Assembly: GCA_965199685.1 (NCBI GenBank)
Contig: OZ241323.1
Location: 1,922,001 to 1,986,000, forward strand
Reading direction: 5' to 3'
Source: SP5GCR1 sp965199685
Lineage (GTDB): Bacteria; Pseudomonadota; Gammaproteobacteria; Poriferisulfidales; Oxydemutatoraceae
DNA length: 64,000 bases
Shown: positions 1-7,898 of the stretch, piece by piece
Layout of the letters: every line of letters starts with the position of its first letter
How positions within the stretch are numbered: position 1 is the first letter of the stretch
The notes under the pieces: generated by a model
Seen by the model: the letters and a program-made list of their open reading frames with translations, nothing else
Told to the model about the DNA's origin: nothing
The model's database searches: none
Translations under genes and position numbers: made by a program

Positions 1-1711
1 CCTGATAGCGTTCAACAACACGGGCGCGTTTTAGTTTAAGCGTCGGCGTGAGCAAGCCGTTTTCAATCGTCCACGGTTCGGTCAAGCAAACGATGCGGCG
101 TATTTTGGCATAAGCAGGAAAGTCATCCATCAACTGATTGACATGTTTGTTCAATGCTGTGTGCAGACGAGTAGACGACAGTTCGGTCTTGGCATCCAAT
201 GTCGGGTATGTCTGTAGATAGTGGGCTATCGCCTCTTCATCAAGCACCAACAGGGCAATCAAGAATGCTCGCCCTTCGCCATAGACCATCGCTTGCTGAA
301 ATAGCCGGTCGCGTATCAGCACATGCTCTATATCGGCAGGTGCGATTTTCTCGCCGTTGCTCAATACGATGATTTCCTTAATTCTACCAGTAATATACAA
401 ACGTCCTGCTTGATCCAGACGAGCCTGATCGCCGGTGTGCAACCAACCTTCGCTGTCTATAGCCTCAGCAGTTTTATCGGGAAGCTGCCAATAACCCTGC
501 ATGACATTAGAACCGCGCACTAATAACTCATCGTTCTCGCCAATTTTAACTTCCACGCCCGGCAATGCCTTGCCGACACTGCCGATGGCAAGGTCGGGAA
601 AGTTAACCGAAACGACTGGAGAAGATTCGGTCAAACCGTAGCCTTGATAGATTGTTGCACCCAATGATGCAAACAACTTGGATAATGCCGGATCCAACGG
701 CGCGCCGCCGCTAATCGTAAATCGCATGCGACCACCGAAGACTTGCCTGAGCTTGCTTGCAAACAACAAATCCATAATCGGCCATATCGGCAAGCTAATC
801 AGTCTTGCAAATGACGAAGACCTGCGGTACCAGCCGAGTGCAACCGTAAATTGAAACAATTTTTGTATCACCAAAGGGCGTTGCGATAACGATGTCGTCA
901 AACGATCGTACATTTGCTCGTAGAGGCGCGGCACCGAAATAAGTACCGTCGGCTTAATGTCTTGCAAGTCCGATTTGATCTGTTGCAAAGATCGAGAAAA
1001 AGCGACTTTGGCACCTACCCACATCGTCATGTAGTAGCCAGCAGTACGCTCAAAAGAATGAGATAAAGGCAAAAAGGACAAGAACAAGTCGTCGGTGCCG
1101 ATATCCGCAACGGTTGCTGCCGCTTGCGCGTTCTTTAAGATATTGGCGTGCGTCAACATCACACCCTTGGGCGGTCCGGTTGTCCCCGAAGTATAAATAA
1201 TAGACGCAAGTGCCTCACCATCTATCTCGTCGGGGAGTAGCGTGTCCTCTTTGGCTTCCCAGTCCGACACACATACACATCGGGTTTCCTTGTCCACCTT
1301 TTTGTCTATGGAAACCACACGTTGTAATTCCGGCAAATCGTCTAAAACCAAATTCTCAATTCGTGTCGCATCGCTGAATAACAACTTAGCACCCGAATCT
1401 TTCAAGATATGCGCAACATTGCCAGCATTGTCGTGATTATAAAGCGGCACAGTAATCAACCCACAACCCAATGCCGCTTGGTCAAACACAATCCAGTCCA
1501 CACCGTTTGCAAGCATAATCGCAACGCGATCTCCCGCTTGTAAGTTCTCCGACCTAAAGCTGTGTTGCATCCGACCTATGCGTCTGGCAATATCTTGCCA
1601 AGTGTATTGGTGCCAAGCGTCGCGTTCTTTGTGCCATTGCAAATAGGCGCATTGGTTGCCCGACACACGAAGACGTTCTAAAAATAATCCGTAGAGACTT
1701 TGAGGTTTCAT
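1..1711 (-). CDS. Long-chain fatty acyl-CoA ligase (AMP-forming), partial
   Basis: Activates fatty acids to acyl-CoA through an acyl-adenylate. I translated 570 residues from the ATG at 1711; the frame is still open at base 1, so roughly the last 25-35 residues lie outside. The AMP-binding P-loop YTSGTTGPPKG is at about residues 173-183, followed by QGYGLTESSPV and the HTGDQARLD and GRIKEIIVLSNGEKI motifs typical of the FadD15-like ligases of about 600 residues. The visible end, LTPTLKLKRARV, is the usual C-terminal motif of this family. It is soluble, with no signal peptide. The exact acyl chain preference cannot be read from sequence. It faces away from the + strand gene at 1930, so a divergent promoter region lies at 1712-1929. 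Confidence 0.9.
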   Translation of the reverse strand, partial: MKPQSLYGLFLERLRVSGNQCAYLQWHKERDAWHQYTWQDIARRIGRMQHSFRSENLQAGDRVAIMLANGVDWIVFDQAALGCGLITVPLYNHDNAGNVAHILKDSGAKLLFSDATRIENLVLDDLPELQRVVSIDKKVDKETRCVCVSDWEAKEDTLLPDEIDGEALASIIYTSGTTGPPKGVMLTHANILKNAQAAATVADIGTDDLFLSFLPLSHSFERTAGYYMTMWVGAKVAFSRSLQQIKSDLQDIKPTVLISVPRLYEQMYDRLTTSLSQRPLVIQKLFQFTVALGWYRRSSSFARLISLPIWPIMDLLFASKLRQVFGGRMRFTISGGAPLDPALSKLFASLGATIYQGYGLTESSPVVSVNFPDLAIGSVGKALPGVEVKIGENDELLVRGSNVMQGYWQLPDKTAEAIDSEGWLHTGDQARLDQAGRLYITGRIKEIIVLSNGEKIAPADIEHVLIRDRLFQQAMVYGEGRAFLIALLVLDEEAIAHYLQTYPTLDAKTELSSTRLHTALNKHVNQLMDDFPAYAKIRRIVCLTEPWTIENGLLTPTLKLKRARVVERYQ

Positions 1712-1929
1712 ATTAAGTTCGCTTGTGATAATAGGCTAATAGTATAAACTCATTATGAAAAGATATAGTCAAGAATGAATACAGAGTTAACATTTGAACC
1801 CCGAATTCACAAATCATTGTTTTATGATATGATGTTATTTTCTTTACCATTTGGAAGATTATTATGACAGAGGTAATAATTGGCGGTATTACAAAAATTC
1901 AAAATTAAACATCACGAGGAGTTAAATAA

Positions 1930-2160
1930 ATGGACATAGTTTATGAGACCATAAAGAAAATTCCAGGCGTATCCGATAATGAAGCACACGAGGTTGCTTC
2001 AAGGTTGGATAAATCAAGTGATGTTGCTACTAAAGCTGATTTGGAAAAACTAAAAGCCGAAATGTATGCGTTAAATAATCGTACCATCACCTGGATTTGC
2101 GGATTTATTGTTACCTATTCTTTAGTATTGATTGCACTAACACAACTAGTCATTAGTTGA
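1930..2160 (+). CDS. Small coiled-coil, single-TM protein (DUF1640/CCDC90-like), copy 1
   Basis: A 76-residue protein of unknown function. It has an N-terminal stretch YETIKKIPGVSDNEAHEVAS, a short helical segment VATKADLEKLKAEM, and a C-terminal membrane helix at about residues 53-73. The ribosome site GAGGAG at 1917-1922 is well placed. The same layout and the wording IP[GD]VSD.EA..(V)ATK recur at 29833 and 32816, and a looser relative is at 27286. The architecture resembles the DUF1640/CCDC90-like small proteins known from many proteobacteria, but that assignment is by eye. A repeat block begins about 10 bases after the stop. Confidence 0.7.
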   Translation: MDIVYETIKKIPGVSDNEAHEVASRLDKSSDVATKADLEKLKAEMYALNNRTITWICGFIVTYSLVLIALTQLVIS

Positions 2161-2170
2161 TGAGAGCAGA

Positions 2171-2300
2171 ATTGACTGGTACAGACACACCACAACCACC
2201 CTGTCAGGCTTCGCCTGCCACCCCTCCACAGGAGAGGAATTGACTAGTGTAGACACCCCGGGGCCGTTGAAAAAGTATTTCATGAACCGTAGGAGCGGAC
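2171..2300. repeat. Interspersed hairpin repeat block 1
   Basis: Contains CAGGCTTCGCCTG, the CCCCTCC-ACA-GGAG hairpin (here imperfect), and the GGGCCGTTGAAAAAGTATTT end motif. The MazG-like reading frame starts inside this block, using its GGAGAGG as ribosome site. Confidence 0.85.
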
Positions 2301-2737
2301 AAATCAAAGAGCCGATTGACCCGTTTGCCGAAGTCAATCGCAATGAATCTATCCTTGAGGTGAGCATGCAAATACAAAAAATTGCACAACACTATCGTTT
2401 TGATTGGAGCAGTGCAAAGGGTGTGATTGCCAAACTCTACGAGGAGCTGGAAGAGATAATTGAAGCAGACACCGACACGCCTGAGCGGGAGCAGCGCATT
2501 AAGGAGGAACTGGGAGACTTTTTATTTACTGCGATAAGTCTGGCGCGGCACTATGCCATAGACCCTGAGAGTGCCCTGGATGAGGCTAACCGTAAGTTTG
2601 AATGTCGCTTTGAAAAAATGGTGGAGATTATAGAGGCGAGCGGTTCAACTATCCTTGACGCTACCAAAGAACAAATGGAAGATGCTTGGCACCAAGCAAA
2701 GCAACGGGAAAAAGCACCGCCCAGAGCGAACCTATAG
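2240..2737 (+). CDS. MazG-type NTP pyrophosphohydrolase, single domain
   Basis: MazG enzymes hydrolyse NTPs to NMP and PPi, clearing aberrant nucleotides. Only one MazG domain is present, at about residues 42-155, matching the C-terminal domain of full-length MazG (about 260 residues). The metal-binding acidic motifs KLYEELEEIIEA and EELGDFLFT are intact, followed by the usual ANRKFECRFEKM helix. The first 18-20 residues are translated from repeat block 1: the TTG at 2240 follows GGAGAGG of the repeat, and an ATG at 2282 also lies in the repeat. The native N-terminal half is gone, so this is a 5'-truncated gene using borrowed initiation signals, or a decaying remnant. The catalytic core looks functional. 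Confidence 0.75.
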   Translation: MTSVDTPGPLKKYFMNRRSGQIKEPIDPFAEVNRNESILEVSMQIQKIAQHYRFDWSSAKGVIAKLYEELEEIIEADTDTPEREQRIKEELGDFLFTAISLARHYAIDPESALDEANRKFECRFEKMVEIIEASGSTILDATKEQMEDAWHQAKQREKAPPRANL

Positions 2738-2793
2738 GTGCGCCTCCTCTACCCGGGCGATGCTTCTTGCTCTTACTTTGAGCGCGTCCTGCC

Positions 2794-3321
2794 CTAGAAG
2801 GGCAGACCGTGTCCCATACCGCCACCGATCATGCACAGTAGCATTGGTATAGAAAGCAGGGTGTTAGTACGAGATGCCATCAGTGCCTTTCTCTTCGCTG
2901 AGGCTTTCTCTTCGTCGCTAGCCTGTATACCGCCTATGCCCAGTACCTTTTTCTGGTTTGGCCAAATGATGCCCCATACATTGAGCAACATAATGGTACC
3001 GAGCCATGCGCCTACGCCGATAACCTCATGAGGGCTATTAAGCAAAAATACTTTTGTAGTACTTCCGCCTCCATAGACAATTTCTATTGCGGCAGCACCA
3101 GTGAGCCATGTTAGCAAGGCACCGTAACGAAACCATGCAAGTGCTCGCGGCGCAACATATTTGTTGATTGCAGCCGGGCCGGGGCCGTCTTTGTCGTTCA
3201 TCGCTTCGGCAACCGCAGGCACTTGTACGAAATTGAAATAATAGAGCAGACCTATCCAAATAATTCCGACAAACACGTGTAGCCAAATGATTATAGAACT
3301 CATATTCAAACTCATATCCAT
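2794..3321 (-). CDS. PuuD-like (urate hydroxylase N-terminal-like) membrane protein
   Basis: A 175-residue integral membrane protein of the urate-oxidase N-terminal/PuuD-like family, which also occurs as this short form without a cytochrome domain. About four membrane helices are visible: residues 8-30 (IIIWLHVFVGIIWIGLLYYF), 60-80, 98-118 and a C-terminal helix near 150-170. Conserved motifs are PRALAWFRYGALLTW, WGIIWPNQKKVLG and SRTNTLLSIPMLLCM. Histidines H15 and H170 could be haem ligands, but this is inference. The ribosome site AAGGAG sits just before the ATG. The gene follows a 25-residue membrane peptide (3350-3427) in the same orientation, 28 bases away. The substrate is not established; urate is only the family name. 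Confidence 0.65.
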   Translation of the reverse strand: MDMSLNMSSIIIWLHVFVGIIWIGLLYYFNFVQVPAVAEAMNDKDGPGPAAINKYVAPRALAWFRYGALLTWLTGAAAIEIVYGGGSTTKVFLLNSPHEVIGVGAWLGTIMLLNVWGIIWPNQKKVLGIGGIQASDEEKASAKRKALMASRTNTLLSIPMLLCMIGGGMGHGLPF

Positions 3322-3349
3322 AACGATATCTCCTTATGTCAAATAGATA

Positions 3350-3427
3350 TTAAAGAATGAAACTAATTATCAACGCCAAAATAAAGCCAGCGATGATTGT
3401 TCCAGTGATTGAGTCAAGTGGGTTCAT
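3350..3427 (-). CDS. Predicted 25-residue single-TM small protein
   Basis: A very short gene starting at the ATG at 3427 and ending at TAA at 3350. It has a near-perfect Shine-Dalgarno, AAGGAGGAATTGTT, directly before the ATG. The product starts MNPLDSITG and continues as one hydrophobic helix rich in I, L and A. It lies immediately upstream of, and on the same strand as, the PuuD-like protein, like the tiny subunits (CydX/CbdX type) that stabilise larger membrane oxidases. That parallel is inference; no homology to those subunits is claimed. Confidence 0.6.
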   Translation of the reverse strand: MNPLDSITGTIIAGFILALIISFIL

Positions 3428-3683
3428 AACAATTCCTCCTTGTTAAGTGGGTTAGCCGACGATTATATCACAAGACTGTTGCAGCGATACCGACAATATA
3501 TTTGCGAATCAGCACAAATTAATGAGCCATTTGTTTGGTAAATTTGCCATTGAGAGTGAAATTGCACAAAATAATGATGTCAAGGCGACTTTGAAATACC
3601 AGTTTGTTTATATAGATTTCAAACATTAATTTATTTTTGCTTTACAATATCTAAACCATAATTTTACAGAGGAGAGATTGAAT

Positions 3684-4322
3684 ATGTATCCAAAAAAGAT
3701 TTTCGTTATGCTCGTTTTAGTTATGACGCTTGCCACAGGTGTCGTAGAAGCTCGTTTCGGTTCAGCACCCGAAGGCTGGCCGTGTGTCCAACCCTATGTT
3801 GCCGAAGTCTCGGCAGGTGCATTTTGGACCAGTGGTGAATTGCCCGCTAGTGAAGCCCTAGTAGGAAATGAGGCATTGATGAGATTGGTAGACGAAGCGA
3901 GTGATAGGACTATTTCTTATGAACAAAGCCTTGATAAGGTAAAAACTTTCTTAAATCAACTTGAAGGGAGTAGTCCCGAACATAAGCAAGAGCAAGTCGC
4001 CTTTCTAGTAGTCGCACTGACTGATGCAATCAATAGCAAGCGTGCGCAAGTACTAAAAGCGATAGAACGTTTCAGTAAACGCCAGCAAATGATGATTACA
4101 CGTATAGAAGACCAAGACAACAAGATGAGGGCTATTGAAGGTGATGACAGTTCGGAAAATGTCTCAACACTTGAAGATTTAGAGGCTCGTCAAAAATGGG
4201 ATATTCGTGTTTTTGAAGAGCGTGAGTTCCAAAAAAATTATCTATGTGAACAACCAGTTTTACTCGAGCAAAGATTCTTTTTGTTAGGGCGCGAGATTAC
4301 TGCTTGGCTTAGCAGCGAGTAA
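3684..4322 (+). CDS. Secreted protein of unknown function, helical
   Basis: 212 residues with a signal peptide (YPKKIFVMLVLVMTLATGVVEA, cut before RFG). The ATG at 3684 is preferred over the in-frame TTG at 3678 because AGGAG at 3670-3674 gives the right spacing. The mature protein begins with a Pro/Cys-containing segment (PEGWPCVQPYVAEVSAGAFW), then a largely helical, charged region, and a second cysteine near YLCEQP towards the end; the two cysteines could pair. I do not recognise the family. It stands alone between a short AT-rich upstream region and repeat block 2. A periplasmic role linked to the PQQ genes is possible but not shown. Confidence 0.75.
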   Translation: MYPKKIFVMLVLVMTLATGVVEARFGSAPEGWPCVQPYVAEVSAGAFWTSGELPASEALVGNEALMRLVDEASDRTISYEQSLDKVKTFLNQLEGSSPEHKQEQVAFLVVALTDAINSKRAQVLKAIERFSKRQQMMITRIEDQDNKMRAIEGDDSSENVSTLEDLEARQKWDIRVFEEREFQKNYLCEQPVLLEQRFFLLGREITAWLSSE

Positions 4323-4339
4323 TTTCCGCTATATAAATG

Positions 4340-4753
4340 AGACTGTTGAAAAAGTAGAACCGCAGTTTGTTGCAACGGCAACAAACTGCGTAACATTGTG
4401 CAGAACCTCAGCATGGTTGCTTGTCGTACATTATCCTTCGTACGCCATCCAATTTATGGGAACCAAAACCAAATGGCGCAAGCGGTTCTGTTCGTGCAGA
4501 ACGGTACTTTAGGGAGGGCATGCGGGACTGTTGAAAAAGTGTTTCATGCACTCGTAAGGGATAATTGTCTAGTGCAGAACCACCACAACCACCCCGTCAG
4601 GCTTCGCCTGCCACCCCTCCAAAGGAGGGGAATGTACTAATGCAGACACTTTTTCAACAGCCTCATGCTAGCCCTCCCCTACAATGGTTTGCTTAAATTT
4701 GAGGGTGCAAAGCGGTTACGTTTGGGCGATGATAGTACTTTTTCAACAGCCCT
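4340..4753. repeat. Interspersed hairpin repeat block 2
   Basis: A composite block: GACTGTTGAAAAAGTAGAACC, then a hairpin with stem AGTTTGTTG/CAACAAACT, the flank GTAACATTGTGCAGAACC, a GGGAGGGC segment, a second GGGACTGTTGAAAAAGT, the CAGGC(TTC)GCCTG and CCCCTCC(AAA)GGAGGGG hairpins, and finally ACTTTTTCAACAGCCC in opposite orientation. No believable gene lies inside. Confidence 0.9.
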
Positions 4754-4759
4754 GGTTCA

Positions 4760-5248
4760 TTAATCGGGTGGCTTTGATTCAGAATGATCGTGATCGCTTG
4801 GAGCCCGAGGACACCTTAGGCTTTGAAAGTTTACTAAGGCGATATTATATGTTGGTATGCTTATCGGCACGCGATTATCATAAAGCCAGTTGTGCTGTAT
4901 TCTGTAGGCTTCCACTTCTCTTGCCTTCCAAGTCAGGCAGTCGTTTGCCAAAGTCGGAGAGTTGCGCTTGTACTGCACATAATGAACTAATTCATGTAGC
5001 AAGATACCACGCGCCTCCATGTTGCGTTGAATATCTAGTGTATCCTTAAGATATACAGCCCCGTCTTCTTTGGGAACCATGCCTAGTAAACTTCCACATG
5101 ACTTACCGCCACAGAATTTGACTTCCATTTGTTTTTCCGTTAAGAACTTAACCTCTGGTGTGGGGATTTGCCCATCAGGGATATGCATGGCAGCACTGAT
5201 GTATAACATCAATGAACTGATGATTGCTGGTATTGAGGCTACTTCCAA
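4760..5248 (-). CDS. Predicted secreted zinc-metalloprotease-like protein (HELVH motif)
   Basis: 162 residues with a hydrophobic N-terminus that may be a signal peptide. The core is GILLHELVHYVQYKR, an HExxH zinc site with helix, followed by CLTWKAREVEAYRIQ, where the downstream Glu could be the third ligand (gluzincin-like). Cysteines occur as FCGGKSCGS and NDCLTW. This resembles the small DUF6647-type HExxH proteins; that assignment is from memory. Start: TTG at 5248, preceded by AGAGATTGGGATA, 13 bases after the stop of the SoxYZ-like gene, so the two are probably one operon. An ATG at 5209 is the alternative. Activity is unproven. Confidence 0.65.
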   Translation of the reverse strand: MEVASIPAIISSLMLYISAAMHIPDGQIPTPEVKFLTEKQMEVKFCGGKSCGSLLGMVPKEDGAVYLKDTLDIQRNMEARGILLHELVHYVQYKRNSPTLANDCLTWKAREVEAYRIQHNWLYDNRVPISIPTYNIALVNFQSLRCPRAPSDHDHSESKPPD

Positions 5249-5261
5249 TATCCCAATCTCT

Positions 5262-6071
5262 TTATGCGGTGGTTACAGGCCATTGCGATTCGTATACCTT
5301 CTTGCGCGAATCTATCGCTTTGGCAAATAACACGTCATCGTTTTCGGTGGCTAGATAAGAAAAATCAAAACTTGGATTCTCGCTAAAAGAGATATCGCCT
5401 TTAACCGCAAACACAACTTCGCCAAGACGATTTTTAATCTCCACGCTTTCAATATAGTGCGGAGGAATAAAAAGAAGTGTTATCTGGTCTTTTTGCAGAC
5501 CTGAAAAATTAGGATGGGTGATTACGAGATGAAGGTCGCGCATTTTTGGATTATCTTGCGCATCGTCTTGTATCAGTTGCATTTTGCCCATCGTCAGTTT
5601 AGACATAGGGTCAATTTCCATCGGCGGCGCAGAACAACCGCCGGAGGCTTTGACAAAAGTCTTATTCATATAGAGTTTGCCATCGTTGGTTTCCGAGATA
5701 ACACGAACATTACTATAAGTGTTAACACGGATGCGGGTTGATATATCTGCTGCACCGTTTTTTGGTGACAAAGAAAATTTAGCCGCAACCGGAGACGGGT
5801 TCTCGTCAACTATCAGATGGTGGGTTTTAATAAACTTGTCCGTTTCTTGCGGATAGCGCGAGGCAATCGTTATCGGTACATCGCCACCATTAGGAGGACG
5901 CTCAGGTGCTATAATTGAGACCCATTGACTTCCGTCCTCTACAGGACGTTCCTGAAACAGAAAATCACGAATATCTGCCCATGCTTCCTCTTGTTCTGCC
6001 CAAACAGTTCCAAGCTTAAGGGCTAGGCCTGTTGCAGTACTACACATTAAAAATTTGCGTCTATTAATCAT
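5262..6071 (-). CDS. Quinoprotein-dehydrogenase-associated SoxYZ-like carrier
   Basis: A 269-residue SoxY-SoxZ fusion of the type found near PQQ dehydrogenases. The signal INRRKFLMCSTATGLAL resembles a Tat motif, with cleavage near VWA/EQ. The SoxY half runs to about residue 150 and ends with GGC (residues 144-146), the swinging-arm cysteine motif, here followed by SAPP rather than ending the chain. The SoxZ half covers about residues 160-262. The ATG at 6071 has GAGG upstream and is preferred over an upstream in-frame start at 6131. In sulfur oxidation SoxYZ carries sulfur intermediates on this cysteine; what the fusion does in methylotrophs is not known. No other sox gene is in the window. 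Confidence 0.8.
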   Translation of the reverse strand: MINRRKFLMCSTATGLALKLGTVWAEQEEAWADIRDFLFQERPVEDGSQWVSIIAPERPPNGGDVPITIASRYPQETDKFIKTHHLIVDENPSPVAAKFSLSPKNGAADISTRIRVNTYSNVRVISETNDGKLYMNKTFVKASGGCSAPPMEIDPMSKLTMGKMQLIQDDAQDNPKMRDLHLVITHPNFSGLQKDQITLLFIPPHYIESVEIKNRLGEVVFAVKGDISFSENPSFDFSYLATENDDVLFAKAIDSRKKVYESQWPVTTA

Positions 6072-6113
6072 ATTGCTTACCTCATTTATATGTTTGATTG
6101 AATTGAATTTCGG

Positions 6114-6144
6114 ATTATAGCACAATGCCACATACGATTGTCAA
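6114..6144 (-). promoter_or_regulatory. Sigma70-type promoter of the SoxYZ-like gene
   Basis: On the minus strand TTGACA (6144-6139) is followed after 19 bases by TATAAT (6119-6114) preceded by TGC, an extended -10. Both hexamers are perfect; the spacer is 2 bases longer than ideal. It points to the ATG at 6071. Confidence 0.6.
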
Positions 6145-6306
6145 ATTCGCGTATGATGCCATGACATACCGGATAAGGCTGTTTTATTCTAATAGTTTGC
6201 TACAATAGCCACTCAGACCCCTCTCTTGAGTCTTTTATCCGATAGACTTGAATAATTGATAGGGATTTTGCGAAAATATATTTACTTTACTTTAGGAGGA
6301 AAGATC

Positions 6307-6705
6307 ATGAAATATTATAGAGTAGTTATAGCCTTAGTTTGTGTTTCTTTGTTATCGGTTGCATGCATGCATTCCGACAACGAAAGTATTCCGGATTTGT
6401 CCGGAGAGTGGAAAGGACTCAATCAAACTGTATCCAACGCTAAAGGATATTCGGAATGGGAGAAAACGTTGACGATTAGCGAGCAGCAAGATCGTCGCTT
6501 CAGAGGATCCTTTGATTATGACGAGGGTACTATAAACTTCTCGGGTGTGATTTTCGGTGATAATACATCTTTCGCATGGACATCCGAGGATAGCAAAGGC
6601 TACAATGTAGGAAGAATACTCGGAGATAATAGAATCAGTGCGTGTTATGTGGAAGCCGGAAAGCAAGCGACCGCAGGCTGTGCTGAACTGATGCGCGAGC
6701 CCTAA
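6307..6705 (+). CDS. Small lipoprotein of unknown function
   Basis: 132 residues. Start at ATG 6307 with TAGGAGGA upstream. The N-terminus YYRVVIALVCVSLLSVAC carries a lipobox (SVAC), so the mature protein begins at a lipidated cysteine near residue 18. The rest, with LSGEWKGLN, LTISEQQDRRFRGSF and NISGV-like strands, suggests a small beta-sandwich or beta-barrel fold. Two further cysteines near the C-terminus (ISACYVE, TAGCAEL) may pair. The family is not recognised. It is divergent from the SoxYZ-like gene; a TGCTACAAT extended -10 at about 6198-6206 could drive it. Confidence 0.7.
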   Translation: MKYYRVVIALVCVSLLSVACMHSDNESIPDLSGEWKGLNQTVSNAKGYSEWEKTLTISEQQDRRFRGSFDYDEGTINFSGVIFGDNTSFAWTSEDSKGYNVGRILGDNRISACYVEAGKQATAGCAELMREP

Positions 6706-6721
6706 TCCTTAGCGCAACAAT

Positions 6722-6790
6722 AGAACCGCCACTTGCTCCAGTTGGGCAAGTGGCGTGACCTTGTGCAAAACCTAATTACTGGGGCTGTCA
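6722..6790. repeat. Interspersed hairpin repeat block 3 (short)
   Basis: A solitary hairpin unit: AGAACC, stem GCCACTTGC/GCAAGTGGC, then GTGACCTTGTGCAAAACC, and a partial GGGGCTGT end. The stem sequence differs from other copies while the flanks are the same. Confidence 0.8.
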
Positions 6791-6807
6791 ATGCGCAATG
6801 ATAAGGC

Positions 6808-7797
6808 ATGAAGCGTAGAACGTTTCTGAGTGTCGGGGCAAGTCTAGTTATGCTTTCTATGCTCAACTTAAAGCATGGTTTTGGTTCGCCTCAACCCAAA
6901 GTCGGCATGGTCTACGATCCGTTATTTTCAGAAGATTGGCGCATGCCTGACCATCCGGAATCACCTATGCGCTACCAATCAATAATCAACAGTTTTGAGC
7001 AGAACGGCATATTGAGGCAAACCTCAAAAATAGAATTCTTAGACGAAGTTGAGGCTTCATTGTTGACCGTACACAATAAAAAACATATTGATACGATTAG
7101 AAAATTTTATGTTTATGCGCACGATGTTGCATTAGCGGCAGTCGGTGCCGGATTAGCTGCTGTTGATGCAGTTTGTAGCGGTACGCACAATAGCGTTTTT
7201 TGTGCCATACGTCCGCCGGGTCATCACGCCCTAAATACCGGCCGAGAGGAAGGCTTTTGTTTTTATAACAATATTGCCATCGCTGCGCGCTATGCACAAA
7301 ACAAATATAAGCGTGAGAAAGTCTTAATCATAGATTGGGATTATCATCACGGCAACGGCACGGAGGCGGCATTTTACGATGATCCGTCGGTGCTTTTTTT
7401 CTCTACACACGATTACCGCGCTTATCCGGGAACTGGCAATCCAGCTAGAATCGGTGTCAACAAAGGCAAAGGATACAATATCAATGTGCATTTAGATTGT
7501 GGTGCAAACGATGAGGACATCGTAGGTGTATTCAACGACATACTGCTTCCTGCCGCGCATCGCTTCAAACCCGACTTGATATTGATATCGGCAGGATTTG
7601 ATAGCCGCAAGGACGATTTATTGGGGTGCTTTGACATCACCGACGATGGCTTTGCTCAACTGACACATATCGTGCGTAATCTTGCAGACGAGTACTGCGA
7701 CGGATGTATGGTATCATTACTAGAAGGGGGATATAGTTTATCGGGACTGGCAAGTGCCACGGTTGCACACCTGAAAGCAATGCTTCAAATGTCCTGA
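6808..7797 (+). CDS. Exported histone-deacetylase-superfamily hydrolase
   Basis: 329 residues of the zinc-dependent HDAC/acetoin-utilisation/acetylpolyamine amidohydrolase superfamily. Catalytic and metal motifs are intact: RPPGHHA (His-His dyad), IDWDYHHGNGT (zinc Asp and His), ISAGFDSRKDD (zinc Asp) and LLEGGYS (Tyr). Unusually, the N-terminus KRRTFLSVGASLVMLSML is a Tat-like signal, so the enzyme is probably exported and would act on small acetylated compounds in the periplasm. Most bacterial relatives are cytoplasmic. The ATG at 6808 has only a tight AAGG upstream; repeat block 3 ends 17 bases before it and may have replaced the native leader. The substrate is unknown. Confidence 0.85.
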   Translation: MKRRTFLSVGASLVMLSMLNLKHGFGSPQPKVGMVYDPLFSEDWRMPDHPESPMRYQSIINSFEQNGILRQTSKIEFLDEVEASLLTVHNKKHIDTIRKFYVYAHDVALAAVGAGLAAVDAVCSGTHNSVFCAIRPPGHHALNTGREEGFCFYNNIAIAARYAQNKYKREKVLIIDWDYHHGNGTEAAFYDDPSVLFFSTHDYRAYPGTGNPARIGVNKGKGYNINVHLDCGANDEDIVGVFNDILLPAAHRFKPDLILISAGFDSRKDDLLGCFDITDDGFAQLTHIVRNLADEYCDGCMVSLLEGGYSLSGLASATVAHLKAMLQMS

Positions 7798-7898
7798 CTA
7801 ACTCTAATCGGTACCCTTTTCATTGATATATGCGATTACCGAACACAGCTAAGATGAGAAAATAGTACCAACTTTATAACATGATAAAGGAGTAAAAG

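Noticed and set aside
1864..1908. A 14-codon leader peptide (ATG at 1864) before the small coiled-coil gene
   Set aside because: It has a passable GGAAG site but no repeated codons or hairpin to suggest attenuation; too short to support.
2794..3321. Calling the PuuD-like protein a urate hydroxylase
   Set aside because: No cytochrome domain and no purine catabolism genes nearby; only membrane-domain similarity.
4684..5049. A 121-residue + strand frame over the HExxH gene
   Set aside because: Antisense shadow; the HELVH protein on the other strand has a motif and context.
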